A stretch of 64,000 bases of DNA from Streptomyces anulatus (GTDB lineage Bacteria; Actinomycetota; Actinomycetes; Streptomycetales; Streptomycetaceae): assembly GCF_014650675.1 (NCBI RefSeq), contig NZ_BMVK01000006.1, positions 1 to 64,000 of the forward strand, in the 5' to 3' direction. Every line of letters starts with the position of its first letter. Positions within the stretch are counted from its first letter, which is position 1. The notes below the pieces were generated by a model. That model saw only the letters and a list, made by a program, of their open reading frames with translations, was not told the DNA's origin and searched no databases. Positions 1 to 9,180 of this stretch are shown piece by piece. The position numbers and the translations under genes are program-made.

Positions 1-300
1 AACGGACGCTTCCTTCGGTCCCGTTTCACCGGGGCCCTCCGGGCGCTTCCCTTCGTTTCCGACTCTATCAGACTCTTTCGTGTCCGATTCCCGGTCGAAG
101 CGGGTCTCGCATTTTGCTTCCAGGTAATTCGCTTTCGCGTTTTCCCTTTCGGCGAGTCCGACTCTATCAGGCCTTTTCCGTCTCCCTGACCACGTCCTGC
201 GGGCATGCCGAAGAAGGGTTCAAGGTTAGGATCTGGGCTTAAAGGTCGCCGCCGACCCCCGACTCAAAGTCGCGTTGGGGTCAGGCAGGAGTACGACAGT
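1..300 (-). promoter_or_regulatory. rRNA operon promoter/leader region (operon lies off the left edge)
   Basis: Read on the minus strand, this stretch has the look of the leader that precedes 16S rRNA in Streptomyces: AT-richer than its surroundings, with runs such as GAAAGGGAAAACGCGAAAGC and an end resembling the box A approach. The 14-mer CTGATAGAGTCGGA occurs twice (minus strand, 58-71 and 157-170), 99 bp apart. TAGAGT inside each copy could be the -10 box of tandem promoters. The mature 16S gene would start to the left of base 1. Recognition is by memory of the family, and individual promoters are not resolved. Confidence 0.75.
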
Positions 301-471
301 ACAGGCCGCCGGGAGTCGAGGCAAATCGTTTCTGGTGCACCCCTAGGTCCGCCAAGCGGTAGGTCTCGGGCGGAACCGGGACTTCATATGACTTACTCTG
401 CTGAGCAGTACGCCGTCACCCATCAGTCGCGGCGGCGACACCTGAATCTCCACCCCCCTGGGAGGCTCCCC

Positions 472-921
472 ATGACCAACGTGACGTCCCCTCTTGCTGG
501 ACGCGCCATCGGACTGGCCGCGGTTCCCGACCCGGTCTTCTCGGGCGCGATGGTCGGTCCCGGCACCGCCATCGACCCCGTGCGTGAGCCCTCCGAGGCC
601 GTGTCCCCGGTCGACGGCATCGTCGTCTCCCTGCACCCCCACGCGTTCGTCGTCGTCGACGCGGAAGGGCACGGGGTTCTGACGCACCTCGGCATCGACA
701 CCGTCCAGCTCAACGGCGAGGGCTTCGAGCTCCTCGTCAACAAGGGGGACACCGTGACCCGGGGCCAGGGCATCGTGCGCTGGGACCCGGTCGCCGTCGA
801 GGCCGCCGGCAAATCACCCATCTGCCCGATCGTGGCACTGGAGGCCACCGCCGAGGCGCTCTCCGATGTCCGTGAGGACGGGGACGTGAAGATCGGCGAC
901 CCGCTGTTCGGCTGGCAGTGA
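472..921 (+). CDS. crr: PTS glucose-type enzyme IIA component
   Basis: 149-residue single-domain IIA(Glc)-type phosphocarrier of the sugar phosphotransferase system. It accepts phosphate from HPr and passes it to IIB domains of sugar permeases in the cytoplasm. The phosphoacceptor is His72 in THLGIDT, with partner His57 in SLHPHAF, equivalent to His90/His75 of E. coli. The start at 472 is chosen because GGGAGG lies about 8 nt upstream and the family begins there; an in-frame open stretch upstream to 205 overlaps the rRNA promoter region and is not coding. ptsI follows after 76 nt in the same direction, so the two are probably an operon. No clear DasR site was seen upstream. Confidence 0.95.
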   Translation: MTNVTSPLAGRAIGLAAVPDPVFSGAMVGPGTAIDPVREPSEAVSPVDGIVVSLHPHAFVVVDAEGHGVLTHLGIDTVQLNGEGFELLVNKGDTVTRGQGIVRWDPVAVEAAGKSPICPIVALEATAEALSDVREDGDVKIGDPLFGWQ

Positions 922-997
922 CGCCTCGGGCGCAGTGACAAGCCAGTTGCACAACCACCGCGGTGACTCTGTCGCCGCACAACCGGAGACGGGTGAA

Positions 998-2668
998 ATG
1001 GAGACAACGCTGCGAGGCGTCGGCGTGAGCCACGGTGTGGCCATCGGCGAGGTTCGGCACATGGGTACGGCGGTGCTGGAGCCGCCCGCCAAATCGATTC
1101 CCGCCGAGGAGGCCGGTCGCGAACAGGGGCGCGCCAGGCAGGCGGTGGAAGCGGTCGCCGCCGATCTGATCGCGCGCGGCAACCTGGCCGGCGGTGAGGC
1201 ACAGCACGTGCTCGAGGCGCAGGCCATGATGGCGCAGGACCCCGAGCTGATGTCCGACGTCGATCGGCGGATCGCCGTGGGCAGCACCGCCGAGCGTGCG
1301 GTGTACGACGCGTTCGCCGCGTACCGGGCGTTGCTCGCCAATGCCGGGGAGTACCTGGCGGGGCGGGTCGCGGACCTCGACGACGTACGGAACCGGATCG
1401 TGGCGCGGCTGCTCGGTGTGCCGATGCCCGGCGTGCCGGACAGCGACGAGCCGTACGTGCTGATCGCGCGCGACCTCGCGCCGGCCGACACCGCGCTCCT
1501 CGACCCGACGCTGGTGCTCGGCTTCGTCACCGAGGAGGGCGGGCCGACCAGCCACAGCGCGATCCTGGCGCGGGCGCTCGGTGTGCCCGCCGTGGTGGCG
1601 CTGCCCGGCGCCGGTGAGCTGGCCGAGGGCACGGTCGTCGCGGTGGACGGCAGCACGGGCGAGATCTTCGTCGACCCGAGCGACGAGAAGCGCGCCGAGC
1701 TGGAGAGTGCCGCCGCCGCCCGTAAGGCGGCGCTGTCCGCCTCGACCGGTCCCGGTGCCACGTCGGACGGGCACAAGGTGCCGCTGCTCGCCAACGTCGG
1801 CGGCCCGGGCGATGTGCCCGCGGCGGTCGAGGCGGGGGCTGAGGGCGTCGGGCTGTTCCGGACCGAGTTCCTGTTCCTGGACGACAGCAAGCAGGCTCCT
1901 TCCGAGGAGAAGCAGATCGCGGCCTACCGCGCGGTGCTGGAGGCGTTCCCCGAGGGGCGTGTCGTCGTGCGCGTGCTGGACGCCGGCGCCGACAAGCCGC
2001 TGGACTTCCTGACGCCGGCCGACGAGCCGAACCCGGCGCTCGGCGTCCGTGGGCTGCGGAGCCTGCTGGACCACCCCGAGGTGCTGCGTACCCAGCTGAC
2101 CGCGCTGGCGAAGGCCGCCGAGGGTCTGCCGGTGTACCTGGAGGTCATGGCCCCCATGGTGGCCGACCGTATCGACGCCAAGGCGTTCGCGGACGCGTGC
2201 CGCGAGGCCGGGCTGCGGGCGAAGTTCGGTGCGATGGTCGAGATTCCGTCCGCCGCTCTGCGGGCGCGGTCGATCCTCCAGGAGGTGGAGTTCCTGTCGC
2301 TGGGCACCAACGACCTGGCGCAGTACACCTTCGCGGCCGACCGTCAGGTGGGCGCGGTGTCGCGGCTCCAGGACCCGTGGCAGCCGGCGCTGCTGGATCT
2401 CGTGGCGCTGTCCGCCGACGCGGCGCGTGCCGAGGGCAAGAGCTGTGGTGTGTGCGGTGAGGCGGCGGCGGATCCGCTGCTGGCGTGCGTGCTGACGGGG
2501 CTGGGCGTCACCTCCCTGTCGATGGGCGCCGCGTCCATTCCTTATGTGCGGGCCACGCTGGCCAAGTACACGCTGGCGCAGTGCGAGCGGGCGGCGAACG
2601 CCGCTCGTGCGGCGGACTCGGCCGACGAGGCGCGCAGCGCCGCTCAGGCTGTGCTGTCCGGCGAGTAG
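998..2668 (+). CDS. ptsI: PTS enzyme I (phosphoenolpyruvate-protein phosphotransferase)
   Basis: 556-residue enzyme I, which takes phosphate from PEP and hands it to HPr, the first step of all PTS sugar uptake. Domains in order: N-terminal HPr-binding and phosphohistidine domains with GGPTSHS (active His186), then a C-terminal TIM-barrel PEP-binding domain with SLGTNDLAQYT and the catalytic Cys486 in GVCGE. Length is about normal for actinobacteria. The start METTLRG at 998 has a GGAGACGGGTGA-type ribosome site just before it; an upstream in-frame start at 935 would add 21 residues that do not look like the family. Probably cotranscribed with crr and ended by the strong hairpin at 2688-2723. 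Confidence 0.95.
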   Translation: METTLRGVGVSHGVAIGEVRHMGTAVLEPPAKSIPAEEAGREQGRARQAVEAVAADLIARGNLAGGEAQHVLEAQAMMAQDPELMSDVDRRIAVGSTAERAVYDAFAAYRALLANAGEYLAGRVADLDDVRNRIVARLLGVPMPGVPDSDEPYVLIARDLAPADTALLDPTLVLGFVTEEGGPTSHSAILARALGVPAVVALPGAGELAEGTVVAVDGSTGEIFVDPSDEKRAELESAAAARKAALSASTGPGATSDGHKVPLLANVGGPGDVPAAVEAGAEGVGLFRTEFLFLDDSKQAPSEEKQIAAYRAVLEAFPEGRVVVRVLDAGADKPLDFLTPADEPNPALGVRGLRSLLDHPEVLRTQLTALAKAAEGLPVYLEVMAPMVADRIDAKAFADACREAGLRAKFGAMVEIPSAALRARSILQEVEFLSLGTNDLAQYTFAADRQVGAVSRLQDPWQPALLDLVALSADAARAEGKSCGVCGEAAADPLLACVLTGLGVTSLSMGAASIPYVRATLAKYTLAQCERAANAARAADSADEARSAAQAVLSGE

Positions 2669-2687
2669 GCAGGATCCAACAGGTCCG

Positions 2688-2723
2688 GGAGGGGCTTTCC
2701 GCCGTGCGGCGGGAAGCCCCTCC
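2688..2723. terminator. Bidirectional terminator after ptsI
   Basis: A 16-bp stem (GGAGGGGCTTTCCGCC paired with its near-perfect complement, one G-U) around the loop GTGC. It sits between the converging ptsI and the minus-strand gene ending at 2744, so it can serve both. Confidence 0.85.
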
Positions 2724-2743
2724 TGCTGTGTGGCCGCGGCGTA

Positions 2744-3667
2744 TCAGCGGTGGGGCTCCGCAGGGTCCGCTCCGATGTCGAATCCCGCGCAGTACTCCAC
2801 GCCGGATTCCGGGGAGACGGGCTCCCCGGTGTCCGCGTCGGTGCAGTAGGCGTTGAAGACCTCGCCGGCGGTGAGCGGGGCGAGGGCTCCGTGGGCGAGG
2901 CGCCAGCCGTGGACGCGGTCCGGGCTGTCGGGGGCGCTGGTGCGCAGGACGACTCCCCCGCGTGATTCCAGGGCGATGGCCACCGCGAGGACGGTGGCGA
3001 ACTCCGCTCCCTCCGCGCTGTCGAGGCGGGCCGGTCCCGCGGTGTCGCGGTGGGTGTGGAGGACGGCCAGGAGCTGGTCGTTCTCCGTCGGGGTGCTGCA
3101 CACCAGGTGGTGGGTGCCCGGTCCCGCCGCTTCCAGCAGGCGCATGAGGAGGTGCGAGGCGCGGTCGAAGGCCGCGCGTCCGATGTCCTGGCCGCAGTCG
3201 GCGCAGGTGCCGAGGTCGGCGAGGAGCAGGGTGGCGTACTCCCAGGTGGCCTGGCGGACCGCGCGGGAGACGAGGACGGGGATGAGGTCGCTCAGGCGCT
3301 GGCCGGTGTAGGCGACCGTGGCTCCGGCGGCGGCGATCTCCGCGGTGAAGCGGCTGCGGCTGGCCCCGGTGTCGGCGTCGAGGCCCGATTCGGCGCAGAA
3401 CTCCGCGTAGTCCTCCGGGTCGAAGAGGGCGACGGTGGTGTGCACGCCTTGGGCCGCCAGCGCTTTGAGCAGGCTTTCGACCTGCTGGAGATAGACGGTG
3501 TGGTCGTCGAAGGCGAAGGTGCGGTAGCGCCGCATGGCCGCGAAGTCCTGTGCGTCGGCGAGGAGGCCGATCGTGCTGGGTGCTTCGCGGCGGAGCGTGC
3601 GTCGCATGGTGGTGCTGTGCTTCGTGTGGTGGGTGGTGCTGTTCTCGGTGTGGCCGGTCTGCGCCAT
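2744..3667 (-). CDS. Conserved hypothetical protein
   Basis: 307-residue soluble protein without a recognised domain. Residues after about 40 are well structured (FAFDDHTVYLQQVESLL, then alternating helices and strands). A CxxC pair (CADCGQ) lies near the middle and there are two more cysteines near the C-terminus. The N-terminal 30 residues are Thr/His-rich. ATG at 3667 is preferred over GTG at 3700 because GGGGGA sits just upstream of the ATG and nothing resembling a ribosome site precedes the GTG. It converges on ptsI and is divergent from nothing close. Position next to ptsI is conserved in my memory of Streptomyces, but no role is known. Confidence 0.8.
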   Translation of the reverse strand: MAQTGHTENSTTHHTKHSTTMRRTLRREAPSTIGLLADAQDFAAMRRYRTFAFDDHTVYLQQVESLLKALAAQGVHTTVALFDPEDYAEFCAESGLDADTGASRSRFTAEIAAAGATVAYTGQRLSDLIPVLVSRAVRQATWEYATLLLADLGTCADCGQDIGRAAFDRASHLLMRLLEAAGPGTHHLVCSTPTENDQLLAVLHTHRDTAGPARLDSAEGAEFATVLAVAIALESRGGVVLRTSAPDSPDRVHGWRLAHGALAPLTAGEVFNAYCTDADTGEPVSPESGVEYCAGFDIGADPAEPHR

Positions 3668-3730
3668 GTGTCCCCCTGTGCGCGGTGAATCCTTGCTCAC
3701 TCAGCGTAATCAGGGGGACTGACAAGCGGC

Positions 3731-5710
3731 CTAACGGCGTCGGTTCGCGGCCAGTTCGGCGTAGAACCGGAGGAGGTCGAGGTTGTCGACGGAGCCCGGG
3801 TTGACCGCCTTGGCCAGCTCGGTTCCCTGGAGGAGGCGCTTGACCGGAACCTCGATGCGCTTGCCGGTGAGGGTGTGCGGGATGGCGGGGACCTCGATGA
3901 CCTCGTCCGGGACGTGGCGCGGGGAGAGGTTCTCGCGGATGGTGTGCTTGATCGCCGCGCGCAGGTCGTCGTCGAGGGTCGCGCCGTCGGCGAGGTGGAC
4001 GAAGAGCGGCATCCAGTAGCCGCCGTCGGGTTCTTCGAGGCCGATGACGAGGGATTCGCGGATCTCGGGGAGCCGTTCGACGGCCTCGTAGATGTCGGCG
4101 GAGCCCATGCGGACGCCCTGGCGGTTCAGGGTGGAGTCGGAGCGGCCGTGGATGATCACGGAGCCTCGGTCGGTGAGGGTGATCCAGTCCCCGTGCCGCC
4201 AGACGCCGGGATACATGTCGAAGTAGCTGTCGTGGTAGCGGCTGCCGTCGGGGTCGTTCCAGAAGCGGATCGGCATCGAGGGGAGCGGGTTGGCGACGAC
4301 GAGTTCGCCGACCTCGCCGATGAGGGGCTTGCCCGCCGGGTCCCAGGCCTGGAGGTCGGTGCCGAGGCAGGGGGCCTGGAGTTCGCCGATGTGGACGGGG
4401 AGGGTGGGGACGGCTCCGGCGAAGCAGGAGCAGACGTCGGTGCCGCCGCTGACGGAGGCGATCCAGAGGTCTTCGGCCACCTCGTCGTGGAGCCAGCGGA
4501 AGCCGTCGGGCGGGAGCGGGGAGCCGGTGGTGGCGACGCACTGGACGCGGGAGAGGTCGAAGTCGCGGCCGGGGTGGATGTCGGCCTTGCGGCAGGCCAT
4601 GACGTACGCGGCGGAGGTGCCGAAGAGGGTGGCGCCGGTCTGTTCGGCGACCCGCCACTGGGCGCTGACATCCGGATAGCCGGGGCTGCCGTCGTACAGG
4701 ACGACGGTGGTGCCGGTGAGGAGGCCGGAGACGAGGAAGTTCCACATCATCCAGCCGGTGGAGGTGTACCAGAAGAAGCGGTCCTCGGGTCCGAGGTCGC
4801 AGTGCAGGCCGATCTGCTTGAAGTGTTCGAGCAGGATGCCGCCCTGGGACTGGACGATGGCCTTGGGCAGGCCTGTGGTGCCGGAGGAGTAGAGGACCCA
4901 GAGCGGGTGCTCGAAGGGGACCTGTTCGAAGACCGGCTCGGTGTCGGCGGAGGTGAGGGCGGCCCAGGCGAGTGCGCCTTCGGGGGCGTCGGTGCCCAGC
5001 AGCGGGATGTGGACGACGGCGCGCAGGGTGGGCAGTTCGCGGCGGAGTTCGGCGACGGTTTCGGTGCGGTCGTTTTCCTTGCCGCCGTAGCGGTAGCCGT
5101 CGACGGTGAACAGGACGACGGGTTCGATCTGCTGGAACCGGTCGAGGACGCTGCGGGCGCCGAAGTCGGGGGCGCAGGAGGTCCAGACGCCGCCGACGGC
5201 CGCGGTGGCGAGGAAGGCGACGACGGCCTGCGGGATGTTGGGGAGGTAGCCGCTGACGCGGTCGCCGGGGGTGACGCCGAGGGCGCGGAGTTCGGCGGCG
5301 AGCGCGCCGACCTGGCGGCGGAGTTCGGCCCAGCTGACGGGGACCTGGGTGTGGGTCTCGTCGACGTACAGCAGGGCGGGGGTGTCGGCGCGGGCCGGGT
5401 CCTCCGCGGTGCGCAGGGCGTGTTCGGCGTAGTTGAGGGTGGCGCCGGGGAACCAGGTGGCGCCGGGCATCGCGCGGTCGCCGAGGACGCTCTCGTACGG
5501 CGTGGAGAAGCGGATGTCGAACCACTCGGCGACGGCCTGCCAGAAGGTGTCGAGCTCGTCGACGGACCAGCGGTGCAGGGCCGCGTACCCGCCCTCGGCC
5601 GGGGCGCCGTACCGGGTCGCGGCCCAGTTCTGGAAGCGGGTGACGGCCGCGGCCTCGATGCGGTCGGGGCCGGGCTGCCAGAGCGGGGCGTCGGGCGTGG
5701 CTGCGGTCAT
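3731..5710 (-). CDS. Acetoacetyl-CoA synthetase (acyl-CoA synthetase, AMP-forming)
   Basis: 659-residue member of the ANL adenylating family, expected to activate acetoacetate (or acetate) to the CoA thioester using ATP. Seen: N-terminal ACAS_N-type region with TRFQNWAATRYG, the AMP-binding P-loop YSSGTTGLPKA (Lys about 283), the adenylate-binding ATTGSPLPPDG, a TGW..W motif, and the C-terminal TLTGKRIEVPVKRLL with the catalytic lysine near 617. The spacing and the VPVKRLLQG ending are typical of acetoacetyl-CoA synthetases rather than acetyl-CoA synthetases. The start at 5710 follows GGGAG. Monocistronic by position: 63 bp downstream of the preceding minus-strand gene's start, with a divergent GH31 gene upstream. 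Confidence 0.88.
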   Translation of the reverse strand: MTAATPDAPLWQPGPDRIEAAAVTRFQNWAATRYGAPAEGGYAALHRWSVDELDTFWQAVAEWFDIRFSTPYESVLGDRAMPGATWFPGATLNYAEHALRTAEDPARADTPALLYVDETHTQVPVSWAELRRQVGALAAELRALGVTPGDRVSGYLPNIPQAVVAFLATAAVGGVWTSCAPDFGARSVLDRFQQIEPVVLFTVDGYRYGGKENDRTETVAELRRELPTLRAVVHIPLLGTDAPEGALAWAALTSADTEPVFEQVPFEHPLWVLYSSGTTGLPKAIVQSQGGILLEHFKQIGLHCDLGPEDRFFWYTSTGWMMWNFLVSGLLTGTTVVLYDGSPGYPDVSAQWRVAEQTGATLFGTSAAYVMACRKADIHPGRDFDLSRVQCVATTGSPLPPDGFRWLHDEVAEDLWIASVSGGTDVCSCFAGAVPTLPVHIGELQAPCLGTDLQAWDPAGKPLIGEVGELVVANPLPSMPIRFWNDPDGSRYHDSYFDMYPGVWRHGDWITLTDRGSVIIHGRSDSTLNRQGVRMGSADIYEAVERLPEIRESLVIGLEEPDGGYWMPLFVHLADGATLDDDLRAAIKHTIRENLSPRHVPDEVIEVPAIPHTLTGKRIEVPVKRLLQGTELAKAVNPGSVDNLDLLRFYAELAANRRR

Positions 5711-5927
5711 GAGGGCTGCTCCCTGGCTGTACGGGTACGCGGGGTGGGCGTGTCGACGCGCACGGGCCGGGGTGTGCGCGTGAGCGGCTGACACGGACGA
5801 TGCCATGTGATCGTCTTCGGCACCAGGGTGGCCCCCTGTCGGGGGTTCCGCCGCTCCGGGGCCGGCATGGGTGAACGGGAGCTGAACGGAAGGTTCTGCG
5901 GGTCGGGCGGGTGGCAGGGTGTGCGCC

Positions 5928-8291
5928 ATGGACGGTCGTGACCTGGTGCGTCGGGTGAGGTTGGTCGGTTCGGTGCGGGGGCTGCGCACGGTGCGTTCGG
6001 CGTGGCGGCGGAGGTCCGCGGACGCGGCGGCGCTGCCGGCGCGCGGGGTGGAGCGGGCCCGGGTGCCCGGTGCGCTGACGGGTGCGGAGCCGGGCCCGGG
6101 TGGGGGTGTGGTGCGGTTCGCCCGTTCGGAGCTGCGCATCCGTGTGTCGGTGGGCGGTGCGGTGTTCTGGGCGTGGGACGGGGCGGAGCCGCTGCCCTCG
6201 TACGCGGTGGCGGGAGAGGCGCCCGCGCCGGATCCGCGGGCGGTGCTGGAGCCGGACAAGGACGGCGGCTGGCAGGTGGTGTCGGAGCGGCTGACGGTGG
6301 TGGTGTCGCGGACCGGGGCGGTGGAGCTGCGGACTCCGGGCGGGTTGCTGTTGCGGCGGGAGCTGCCGCCGCGCTGGTGGGAGCCGGTGGGCGGGGGGCC
6401 GGTGCGGTGGGTGCAGCGGTCCGAGGTGCCGGCCGACGCGCGGTTCTTCGGTCTGGGCGGGCGGGCGGCGGGGCCCCGGTTGCGGGACGGGGTGTACGGG
6501 CTGTGGAACACCGATCCGGGCGGGCGTTTCGGTCCGGGTGACGATCCGCTGTATCTGACGATGCCGGTGCAGGTGGTGGTGTCGGACGCGGGGACCCATC
6601 TGATGTTCCACGACAACAGCTGGGCGGGGCGGGTGGTGCTGCGGGAGGGCGAGGAGGGCGCCGGTTCGGGGCATGACCGGCCGGGCGCCTGCGAGGTGCG
6701 GATGGAGGGCGGGCCGCTGCGCTGCTGGGTCGTGGCGGGGACGCCGGCCCGGGTGCTCCAGGGGTGGACGGCGCTGACGGGCGCGCCCGCGCTGCCGCCG
6801 TCCTGGGCGCTGGGGCCGCAGCACGCCCGGTGGGGGTTCGGCAGCGAGGAGGAGGTGCGGCGGGTCGTCGACGGGTACCGGGAGCGGGGGCTGCCGCTGT
6901 CCGTGCTGCATCTGGACATCGACCACTACGACGCGCACCGGGTGTTCACCGTGGACCGTGCGCGGTTCCCCGCGCTGCCCGCGCTGGCGAAGGAGCTGCG
7001 TGAGGACGGGGTGCGGCTGGTGTCGATCGTGGACCCGGCGGTGAAGGCGGAGCCGGGCGACGCGGTGTTCGACGGGGGCGTGGCGGTCGGGGAGCGTGGT
7101 GCGTACGTCCGGGACGCGCGGGGGCGGGTGGTGGTCGGGGAGGTGTGGCCGGGGGCCTCGGTCTATCCGGACTTCACTGATCCGCTTGTGCGGGATTGGT
7201 GGGGATCTCTGTACGAGGAACGGCTTGCGCAGGGCTTCTCGGGGGTCTGGCACGACATGAACGAGCCGGTGTCGTTCGCGGCATTCGGGGATCCGTCGCT
7301 GCCGCGTTCGGCCCGGCATGTGCTGGAGGGCGTCGGCGGTGATCATCGGGAGGCGCACAACGTGTACGCCCTGGCGATGGCGCGGGCGGGTTATGAGGGG
7401 CTGCTCCGGTTCCGCCCGGAGGAGCGGCCTTTCTTGTTCTCGCGGTCGGGCTGGGCGGGGATGCAGAGGTACGGGGGCACCTGGTCCGGTGATGTGTCGA
7501 CGGGGTGGCCGGGGCTGCGGGCGTCGTTGTCGCTGGTGATGGGGCTCGGGCTGTGCGGGGTTCCGTACTCGGGTCCGGATGTGGGCGGGTTCGACGGGTT
7601 CCCGTCTCCGGAGCTGTATCTGCGGTGGTTCCAGCTGGGGGCGTATCTGCCGTTGTTCCGGACCCATGCGGCGATCGACGCGGGGCGGCGGGAGCCGTGG
7701 GAGTTCGGTCCTGAGGTGCTGGAGCACGCGCGGGCGGCGCTGGTGGAGCGGGAGCGGCTCCGCCCGTACTTCGTGACGCTGTCGCAGGTGGCGCGGATGA
7801 CCGGTGCGCCCTATGTGCGGCCGATGTGGTGGGGTGCGCCGGGCGACCGGGCGTTGCGGGAGTGCGAGGACGCGTTCCTGCTGGGCGACGCGCTGCTGGT
7901 GGCTCCGGTGCTGGAGGCCGGGACGCGGCGGCGGGCGGTGCGGCTGCCCCGGGGGCGGTGGTACGACACGGCGACCGGGCGGGCGTACGAAGGACCGGGC
8001 CGGGTCCAGGTCGACGCTCCGCTGTCGAGGGTGCCGGTGCTGGCGCGGGCGGGCGCGGTGATTCCGGTGCGGGGTGCGGACGGCGGTCCGGAGCTGGAGG
8101 TGTGGGCGCCCGCGCCGGGGTGTACGGGCGGCGGGCTGGTGGTGCGGGACCCGGGCGACGGGTGGGCGGAGGCGGAGGTCGAGCGGTATGTGACGCGGTG
8201 GGAGGGCGACCGCGTGGTGGTGGAGCGGGACGGCGCGGAGGGCGGGGTCGACTGCCCGGTACGGGTGCGGGGGGTGCGGGGGCGGGATTAG
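5928..8291 (+). CDS. Glycoside hydrolase family 31 (alpha-glucosidase-like)
   Basis: 787-residue GH31 enzyme, expected to release alpha-linked glucose or xylose from oligosaccharides. No signal peptide, so likely cytoplasmic. Domains: N-terminal beta-sandwich (about 1-280), catalytic barrel (about 290-620) and C-terminal beta domains. Catalytic nucleophile Asp443 lies in WHDMNEP, and Asp522 in TWSGDVST is the expected acid/base. LDIDHYDAHRVFT is the usual substrate-pocket segment. ATG at 5928 is used; a GTG nine bases upstream is also possible, with a weak GGCAGGG site serving either. Divergent from the acetoacetyl-CoA synthetase gene. Confidence 0.92.
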   Translation: MDGRDLVRRVRLVGSVRGLRTVRSAWRRRSADAAALPARGVERARVPGALTGAEPGPGGGVVRFARSELRIRVSVGGAVFWAWDGAEPLPSYAVAGEAPAPDPRAVLEPDKDGGWQVVSERLTVVVSRTGAVELRTPGGLLLRRELPPRWWEPVGGGPVRWVQRSEVPADARFFGLGGRAAGPRLRDGVYGLWNTDPGGRFGPGDDPLYLTMPVQVVVSDAGTHLMFHDNSWAGRVVLREGEEGAGSGHDRPGACEVRMEGGPLRCWVVAGTPARVLQGWTALTGAPALPPSWALGPQHARWGFGSEEEVRRVVDGYRERGLPLSVLHLDIDHYDAHRVFTVDRARFPALPALAKELREDGVRLVSIVDPAVKAEPGDAVFDGGVAVGERGAYVRDARGRVVVGEVWPGASVYPDFTDPLVRDWWGSLYEERLAQGFSGVWHDMNEPVSFAAFGDPSLPRSARHVLEGVGGDHREAHNVYALAMARAGYEGLLRFRPEERPFLFSRSGWAGMQRYGGTWSGDVSTGWPGLRASLSLVMGLGLCGVPYSGPDVGGFDGFPSPELYLRWFQLGAYLPLFRTHAAIDAGRREPWEFGPEVLEHARAALVERERLRPYFVTLSQVARMTGAPYVRPMWWGAPGDRALRECEDAFLLGDALLVAPVLEAGTRRRAVRLPRGRWYDTATGRAYEGPGRVQVDAPLSRVPVLARAGAVIPVRGADGGPELEVWAPAPGCTGGGLVVRDPGDGWAEAEVERYVTRWEGDRVVVERDGAEGGVDCPVRVRGVRGRD

Positions 8292-8465
8292 GGGGTGGGC
8301 TTAGGGGGTGGCCGGAACGGGGCCGGTACGGGGCGGTCGGGGCGTCCGGCGTCGGGGGCAGCGTCGGGGGCAGTGTCGGAGGGAGCCGGCGTCGGGGCAT
8401 CCGGAACGGGGCGGCCGGAGGCGTCCGGGCGGCCTCGGTCGTGGTGGCGTCGAACGTGGTGCTCC

Positions 8466-9029
8466 TCAGTCGTGGCGCCCGGCGAACCAGGCGTCGGCCG
8501 CCTCCGTGTGCAGCGGGAAGGCCAGCGGGCGCGGGCTGTACAGGATGTCGTAGCCGGATGTCTCGTCCGTGGGGACCGAGGGCGGGAGGCTCGTGAGGGG
8601 GCGTGCCGGGAGGAGGCCGAAGACCAGGAGGTGGCCGGCGGTGTCGCTGAGCGTGTCGGCGAGGCTGACGTCCTCGGCGGCCGCCTCGATGCCGGTCTCC
8701 TCACGGAGCTCCCGGACGACCGCCGCACGCCAGTCCTCGGCGTGGTCGATGAACCCGCCGGGCAGCGCCGTGCCGCCCTTCTGCGGCTCGATGGTGCGGG
8801 TGATGACGACGAGTCCCGTGGAGCGCGGGCCGGTGACGGGGAGCAGGGCCACCGCGACGGGGAGCGGGTTGCGGTAGGCGGTGGTTCCGCAGTGCGCGCA
8901 GGTGCGGGGCCAGGCGCCGGCGGACGGGAGCGCGGTGTACGGGGCTCCGCATGTGCCGCAGTGGGAGTCCCGTACGTACCGGGGCGGCTGCTGGGCGGTC
9001 GGGGACGGGCTGTTGCCGGGTTCGGACAC
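8466..9029 (-). CDS. Nudix hydrolase with N-terminal zinc ribbon
   Basis: 187-residue Nudix protein that would cleave a nucleoside-diphosphate derivative (ADP-ribose or NAD(H)-type substrates are likely for this architecture). Four cysteines (C24, C27, C44, C47) form a zinc ribbon, followed by a complete Nudix box at about residues 92-114: glycine, then E, REL and EETG in canonical spacing. GTG at 9029 is chosen because the homologous region starts soon after and TACAGT lies about 7 nt upstream with no ribosome site, suggesting a leaderless mRNA. The region between this start and the next gene is a tandem-repeat patch (9059-9148). Confidence 0.87.
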   Translation of the reverse strand: MSEPGNSPSPTAQQPPRYVRDSHCGTCGAPYTALPSAGAWPRTCAHCGTTAYRNPLPVAVALLPVTGPRSTGLVVITRTIEPQKGGTALPGGFIDHAEDWRAAVVRELREETGIEAAAEDVSLADTLSDTAGHLLVFGLLPARPLTSLPPSVPTDETSGYDILYSPRPLAFPLHTEAADAWFAGRHD

Positions 9030-9058
9030 GGGCGGACTGTATCGAACCGTCGCTCCCG

Positions 9059-9148
9059 CCTTCCGGCACTTCCGGCTTTCCGCACTTCCTCCCCTCCGGC
9101 ACTTCCTCCCCTCCGGCACTTCCTCCCCTCCGGCACTTCCGGCTTTCC
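9059..9148. repeat. Short tandem repeats, 17-bp unit
   Basis: Three perfect copies of GCACTTCCTCCCCTCCG lie at 9082-9098, 9099-9115 and 9116-9132. They are framed by two copies of GCACTTCCGGCTTTCC at 9066-9081 and 9133-9148. The block is pyrimidine-rich on the plus strand and sits in the divergent promoter region of the Nudix and dipeptidase genes. Confidence 0.9.
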
Positions 9149-9180
9149 CCGAAGCCGCGAAGCTGATAGACGGTGTGCCC

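Noticed and set aside
205..471. N-terminal extension of crr
   Set aside because: It overlaps the rRNA promoter region and has no family similarity; a good ribosome site precedes 472.
300..471. DasR site upstream of crr-ptsI
   Set aside because: Looked for because PTS genes are known DasR targets; no convincing 16-nt match was found.
2508..7727. A very long open frame on the minus strand spanning several genes
   Set aside because: It lies in a different frame opposite well-supported genes, is Arg/Pro-rich and low-complexity, and arises from high third-position GC. The same holds for other long antisense frames.
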